Source: Blautia sp. OF03-15BH
Lineage (GTDB): Bacteria; Bacillota; Clostridia; Lachnospirales; Lachnospiraceae
NCBI RefSeq assembly: GCF_003463065.1
Contig: NZ_QSCM01000001.1
Coordinates: 186,001-250,000, forward strand
DNA: 64,000 nt
Direction: 5' to 3'
A model generated the notes under the pieces. That model was not told the DNA's origin and made no database searches. It saw only the letters and a program-made list of their open reading frames with translations. Numbering within the stretch: the stretch's first letter is position 1; each line of letters begins with the position of its first letter. A program made the position numbers and the translations under genes. Positions 60,386 to 64,000 of this stretch are shown here, piece after piece.

Positions 60386-62842
60386 TCAACCAATTACAAC
60401 CTGCACCTGTTTCATGCCTTCTGCCGATACTGTCAGAACCGTTTTTCCCGTTTCATAACTGCTCCGGATAACAGCTGTTGCATGACCGCCAAAGCTTGTT
60501 GTTTTATTATCTGTATAATTTTCTTCTGTCACAGGGTTACCTGTTCCAAAACCTGCCAGATAGCCGCTGCCTTCCGTAAATGCCGTCAGCTCTATGGCTG
60601 CATCCGTCACCAGTCTGCCTTTTTCATCCAGAACATCAATGTTTACATAGACCAGATCATGGCCATCTGCCCTCATGACCGTTTTCTCCGGAATGACGGA
60701 AAGCTTTGCAGGTTTTCCGGAAGTTTCCAACTGATCCCTACTGATCTCCTGCCCTTTGCTGTAGCTGACTGCCTCCAGTTTTCCGGGCGTATAGATAAGT
60801 TCAAAGCTGACAGAACCCGGCATTTTGCCATCCTTTGTAACTGCCTTTCTCTCCACAGGCTGTCCGTCTTTGATAAGCTCCACTTCTTCTGCTCCTGAGA
60901 AAATGAGGACTTCCACCGGCTTATTCTCATAACCGCTGTAATTCCAGTTTCTGTCAACCGCCGGAAAGCCCCACAGACTGGTAATCTCTGTCTTTCCATA
61001 AGTTTCCGGATGCCTGGAAAACAGATACGTCTTGTCACTTCCCCAGACAACACTCCGGTATGCTCCCTGAGGACGCATGTGACCTGTGATATCAAAATCG
61101 GCATCGTTTGCCGTCCTCCAGGGATAAGGCGACGTTTCATGCGCCATTAAAGCTCCAGGTCCTTTTTTCAGCAGTGGATCGTCCTTCTCTACGGATACGG
61201 CTTTACCGATTCCTGCCTCTCCGATGTAATCCCAGGCTGTCCAGGTAAAATCTCCGATCACATAAGGAAGCCTCTCCACCATAGGCCAGCGGAAACCGAT
61301 TTCTTTCGGGAAATTTTCGGACCCCAGGATCACTCTCTCCGGGAAAAGTTCATGGTCTCTTTCGTAAAGATCTTCCATGTAGTTGTACCCGACAATATCC
61401 AGCCCATTGGTAAAGGGTTCCGTACACCGTTCCCAAAGATCAGAATGGTTCTCATCCTTCGCATTCTGGCTCTGATCCTGTCCTCTGGCCATGGCATCAT
61501 CCAGGCCGCTCCAGAAGGAACAGATCCCATTGCTCACCGGTCGAGTCGGATCCAGTTCTCTTATGGCTTCCGCCAGCTGAGTCGCCCGCGTATATCCATT
61601 GTTTAAACCGCCCCGTTCCGGGATCTCATTACCCGTAGACCAGATAATGACAGAGGGATGTGGTCTGTCTCTCCGCACAAAGGCTGTCAGATCTTTTTTC
61701 CACTGGCTTTCAAAGTACTGGCTGTAATCACCTGTCCGCTTTGCGATTCCCCAGGCATCAAAAGCTTCATCAAACACATACATGCCCAATCGGTCGCAGG
61801 CTTCCAGCAGAGCCAGAGAAGGCGGGTTATGTGTGGTCCGGATCGCATTGAAACCGATCTCTTTCAGTTTTTTCACTTTTCTGACTTCGCTCTCATACAG
61901 AGAAATGGCACCGAGAAGACCATTGTCATGATGCAGGCAGCCGCCTTTTAATTTTTCTGTTTTTCCATTGATGCGAAGTCCGCGGATGGAATCTGCAGTG
62001 ATCGTCCGGATTCCAAACAGGGTGGTTGCTTCATCAACGGTATTCTCTTCATTTTTCACAAAATGCGTACGGAAGGTACCGATATTCTCAGCGGTTGCCC
62101 TGACCTGATAAAGATTGGGCTTTTCAACGCTCCAGATTTCCGGCTGTTTCAGGTGAAGAGCCATTCTTGCCGTCTCCTGGCTGTTCGGATTTATCTGAAC
62201 AACACGTTCTGCCTTTGCCTTGATCTTCGTACTTCCTTCTTCCATCAGCATAACCGTCACTTTCACCAGACGGTTTTCCAGAGTGGCATTCGAAAGATCC
62301 ACCTGTGCTTCCAGGAATGCGGTTTCACCGGTAACTTCTTTTGTATAGACAAAAACTCCATCGTTTTGGATATGTACTCTGGGGCTGTGGCAAAGCACCA
62401 GTCCGCGGAAAAGTCCGGATCCGGTATACCATCTGGAGCTCGGCTGCACACCGGTATTCACATTCACCGTGATACGGTTTTCTTCTCCAAAGGCGACATA
62501 ATCCGTGATATCCACATAAAAAGGCGCATACCCGTAATGATGTTCTCCCACCTTACAGCCATTGATGTCAATGCTTGCATGCATCATCGCTCCGTCAAAC
62601 TTAAGCCCGATGCATTCCTCTTTCCATTCCACCGGAACTTTTATGTTTTTTGTATAATTACAGGTATCTCCCGGAAAATATCCGGAATCCACACTTGCCG
62701 CTGCTTCTTTGGAAACAGAAAGGCTGATCATTCCATCATGGGGCAGATCCACTGCTTTTCCCGGATCTGCTTCCAGCATTCCAATAGAATCCAGCATTCC
62801 TCTTCTGAACGTCCATTTCTCATCAAGCATTATCTGCTGCAT
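60386..62842 (-). CDS. GH2 family beta-galactosidase-type enzyme
   Basis: 818 residues, no signal peptide. The sugar-binding jelly-roll is at the N-terminus (about 20-150: GYAPFYVDITDYV, RWYTGSGLFRGL), followed by an immunoglobulin-like domain, then the barrel with IRTTHNPPSLALLEACDRLGMYVFDEAFD, acid/base Glu in WSTGNEIPE and nucleophile Glu in ILGSENFPKE. The C-terminus has a DUF4982-like and an Ig-like (invasin-type) domain (VYVNIDVLDEKGRLVTDAA). Such enzymes act on beta-galactosides and sometimes other beta-glycosides. The start ATG 62842 follows AAAGGGGGAACAAAT. It heads an operon with the AraC regulator. Confidence 0.88.
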   Translation of the reverse strand: MQQIMLDEKWTFRRGMLDSIGMLEADPGKAVDLPHDGMISLSVSKEAAASVDSGYFPGDTCNYTKNIKVPVEWKEECIGLKFDGAMMHASIDINGCKVGEHHYGYAPFYVDITDYVAFGEENRITVNVNTGVQPSSRWYTGSGLFRGLVLCHSPRVHIQNDGVFVYTKEVTGETAFLEAQVDLSNATLENRLVKVTVMLMEEGSTKIKAKAERVVQINPNSQETARMALHLKQPEIWSVEKPNLYQVRATAENIGTFRTHFVKNEENTVDEATTLFGIRTITADSIRGLRINGKTEKLKGGCLHHDNGLLGAISLYESEVRKVKKLKEIGFNAIRTTHNPPSLALLEACDRLGMYVFDEAFDAWGIAKRTGDYSQYFESQWKKDLTAFVRRDRPHPSVIIWSTGNEIPERGGLNNGYTRATQLAEAIRELDPTRPVSNGICSFWSGLDDAMARGQDQSQNAKDENHSDLWERCTEPFTNGLDIVGYNYMEDLYERDHELFPERVILGSENFPKEIGFRWPMVERLPYVIGDFTWTAWDYIGEAGIGKAVSVEKDDPLLKKGPGALMAHETSPYPWRTANDADFDITGHMRPQGAYRSVVWGSDKTYLFSRHPETYGKTEITSLWGFPAVDRNWNYSGYENKPVEVLIFSGAEEVELIKDGQPVERKAVTKDGKMPGSVSFELIYTPGKLEAVSYSKGQEISRDQLETSGKPAKLSVIPEKTVMRADGHDLVYVNIDVLDEKGRLVTDAAIELTAFTEGSGYLAGFGTGNPVTEENYTDNKTTSFGGHATAVIRSSYETGKTVLTVSAEGMKQVQVVIG

Positions 62843-62886
62843 ATTTGTTCCCCCTTTCATTCATATACCCTATATATTTTTAATAT

Positions 62887-62915
62887 AAAATACCATACTT
62901 TATAGTGCTTTTCAA
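62887..62915 (-). promoter_or_regulatory. Promoter of the GH2-AraC operon
   Basis: On the minus strand TTGAAA (62910-62915) and TATTTT (62887-62892) are 17 bases apart, about 45 bases before the GH2 start in an AT-rich stretch. The remaining gene-free bases 63005-63101 show nothing recognisable. Confidence 0.5.
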
Positions 62916-62959
62916 CAATTATTTATGCTGATTTCCTTTGTTTTGTGTTATTTTTAGAC

Positions 62960-63004
62960 AAAAACAGACCGGTTTAGCTCTTTCTGCATCTCCGGTCTGT
63001 TTTT
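62960..63004. terminator. Terminator after xylulokinase gene
   Basis: AAAAACAGACCGG (62960-62972) pairs with CCGGTCTGTTTTT (62992-63004). It lies ~100 bases past the xylulokinase stop and separates it from the GH2 promoter. Confidence 0.8.
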
Positions 63005-63101
63005 ATCTTCTGCCAGTGGCTACGTCGATTGACGACAACGCAGCAGATGAAAAATCAGACAAGTCAATATGGCGGTTACTTAGTATTCACTGTGCTAGTT
63101 A

Positions 63102-64000
63102 TCAGAGGATCTCCGAATAGATATCCTTCAGTGCCGGATAAATTTTAGCAAATTTCCGGTATTTTTCTTCGTATTTTCCTGTAAGCTCCGGATCCGGTTC
63201 TACGGTATCTACCACTTTAACGATATGGGCCGCCGCATCTTCCACGGAGGTATATTCGCCGCAGGCTACCGCTGCCAGCATGGCTCCGCCAAGACCTGGT
63301 CCTTCCTCGCTTTTCATGATATCAACCGGAATACCAAGGACATTTGCCACGATTTTTCTCCAAAGAGGGCTCTTGGCACCACCGCCGCAGATCTTTGTGC
63401 GGGTGATGGGAATGCCGAGAGATCTGGCAATCTCAAAGGAATCGCGGATGGCAAAGGCTACACCTTCCAGGACAGCCTGCGTCATATCGGCTCTTGTAGT
63501 ATCCATGGTCATACCAATAAACGTGCCGCGGGCATCCGGATTGTTGTGAGGAGAACGCTCACCCATGAGATAAGGCAGGAAAAAGACATGATTTTCGCCA
63601 AGCTTCGTGATGTTCTTCTGCTCACCTGCATAATCCTTCGTGCCGATGATCTCGTCCATCCACCATTTGTTACAGGAAGCTGCGCTGAGCATGCAGCCCA
63701 TGAGGTGATATTTGCCGTCCGCATGGGCGAAAGCGTGAAGCGCATTGTTGCTGTCTACGCAGAACTCTTCACTGGAAACGAAAATGGTTCCGGAGGTTCC
63801 AAGGGAAATGTTGCACTGGCCGTCGCCGACCGTTCCGGTTCCCACAGCCGCTGCTGCGTTGTCTCCGGCTCCTGCTGCCACTTTGACGTTCTCCGGCAGC
63901 TTTAAAAGGGCTGCCACATTCGGTTTCAGAGTGCCGACACATTCATAGCTTTCATAGATCTTTGCCACCTGATCCTTACGGATGCCACAGATCTTCAACA
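63102..64000 (-). CDS. xylB: Xylulokinase, C-terminal part (gene continues beyond window)
   Basis: 298 residues are visible, covering the second FGGY-kinase domain: AAGAGDNAAAAVGTGTV, NISLGTSGTIFVSSEEF, LPYLMGERSPHNNPDARGTFIGM, and ICGGGAKSPLWRKIVANVLGIPV followed by EEGPGLGGAMLAA. These match xylulokinase, which phosphorylates D-xylulose to enter the pentose phosphate pathway. The N-terminal half lies beyond base 64000. Other FGGY kinases cannot be fully excluded without it. It is consistent with xylose release by the GH31 alpha-xylosidase-like enzyme. Confidence 0.88.
   Translation of the reverse strand, partial: LKICGIRKDQVAKIYESYECVGTLKPNVAALLKLPENVKVAAGAGDNAAAAVGTGTVGDGQCNISLGTSGTIFVSSEEFCVDSNNALHAFAHADGKYHLMGCMLSAASCNKWWMDEIIGTKDYAGEQKNITKLGENHVFFLPYLMGERSPHNNPDARGTFIGMTMDTTRADMTQAVLEGVAFAIRDSFEIARSLGIPITRTKICGGGAKSPLWRKIVANVLGIPVDIMKSEEGPGLGGAMLAAVACGEYTSVEDAAAHIVKVVDTVEPDPELTGKYEEKYRKFAKIYPALKDIYSEIL

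Noticed and set aside
1..64000. CRISPR array, tRNA or rRNA genes
   Set aside because: No regularly spaced direct repeats, no tRNA-like cloverleaf or CCA-type ends and no rRNA-like sequence were seen, but a covariance search was not possible.

Overview
The window looks like a chromosomal segment of a gut Lachnospiraceae-type Firmicute (Blautia/Ruminococcus/Clostridium XIVa-like). The grounds are: strong AAGGAGG-type ribosome sites, CIRCE-controlled htpG, clostridial AsrABC sulfite reductase, Hcp with Crp/Fnr regulators, CnaB-repeat surface protein, CUT1 sugar importers without their own ATPase, and many intracellular glycosidases. No rRNA, tRNA or CRISPR array was seen. The species is not determined.

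Layout. (1) 1-4291, minus strand: a very large CnaB-repeat adhesin that leaves the window at its 3' end and has no signal peptide at its 5' end, so it looks decapitated. (2) 4295-10791, plus strand: a visibly AT-rich block of three genes with its own promoter and terminator. It encodes a zinc-finger protein, a small restriction-modification 'subunit M'-like protein, and a 1362-residue fusion of a GIY-YIG-like nuclease domain, an SF2 helicase and an Eco57I-like N6-adenine methylase. This is the best candidate for a poorly described (probably anti-phage) system. (3) 10.8-17.5 kb: small housekeeping and stress genes (YaiI/UPF0178, VOC, deformylase-like, LURP-one, MFS pump, Ogt, NimA-like flavoprotein) mixed with decaying genes (LMW-PTP, AlbA_2, flavodoxin and DUF2075 remnants). 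Two inverted copies of a ~158-bp structured repeat lie here, one of them inserted inside the flavodoxin gene.

(4) 17.5-24.3 kb: a sulfite/nitrosative-stress block. A Crp/Fnr regulator leads asrA-asrB-asrC, and a second, HcpR-like regulator is divergent from a ferredoxin gene and hcp. Each regulator has a matching palindrome at its promoter. (5) 24.4-32.3 kb: membrane protein, a 22-bp-TIR miniature element, DegV, DUF5721, htpG, TraX-like protein and three overlapping HAD phosphatases. (6) 32.4-37.1 kb: an internally deleted GH36 alpha-galactosidase gene divergent from a YesM/YesN-type two-component system.

(7) 37.1-64 kb, all minus strand: a glycan-utilisation locus. It has three GH95 fucosidase-family enzymes, GH29, GH31 alpha-xylosidase-like, GH43 and GH2 enzymes, two complete sets of solute-binding protein plus two permeases, a membrane AraC regulator, a secreted double-CxxC thioredoxin-like protein, and the C-terminal part of xylulokinase. 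The glycosidases lack signal peptides, so oligosaccharides appear to be imported and trimmed inside the cell. Fucosidase + beta-galactosidase + alpha-xylosidase + GH43 + xylulokinase matches the Fuc-Gal-Xyl side chain of plant xyloglucan. This substrate assignment is an inference.
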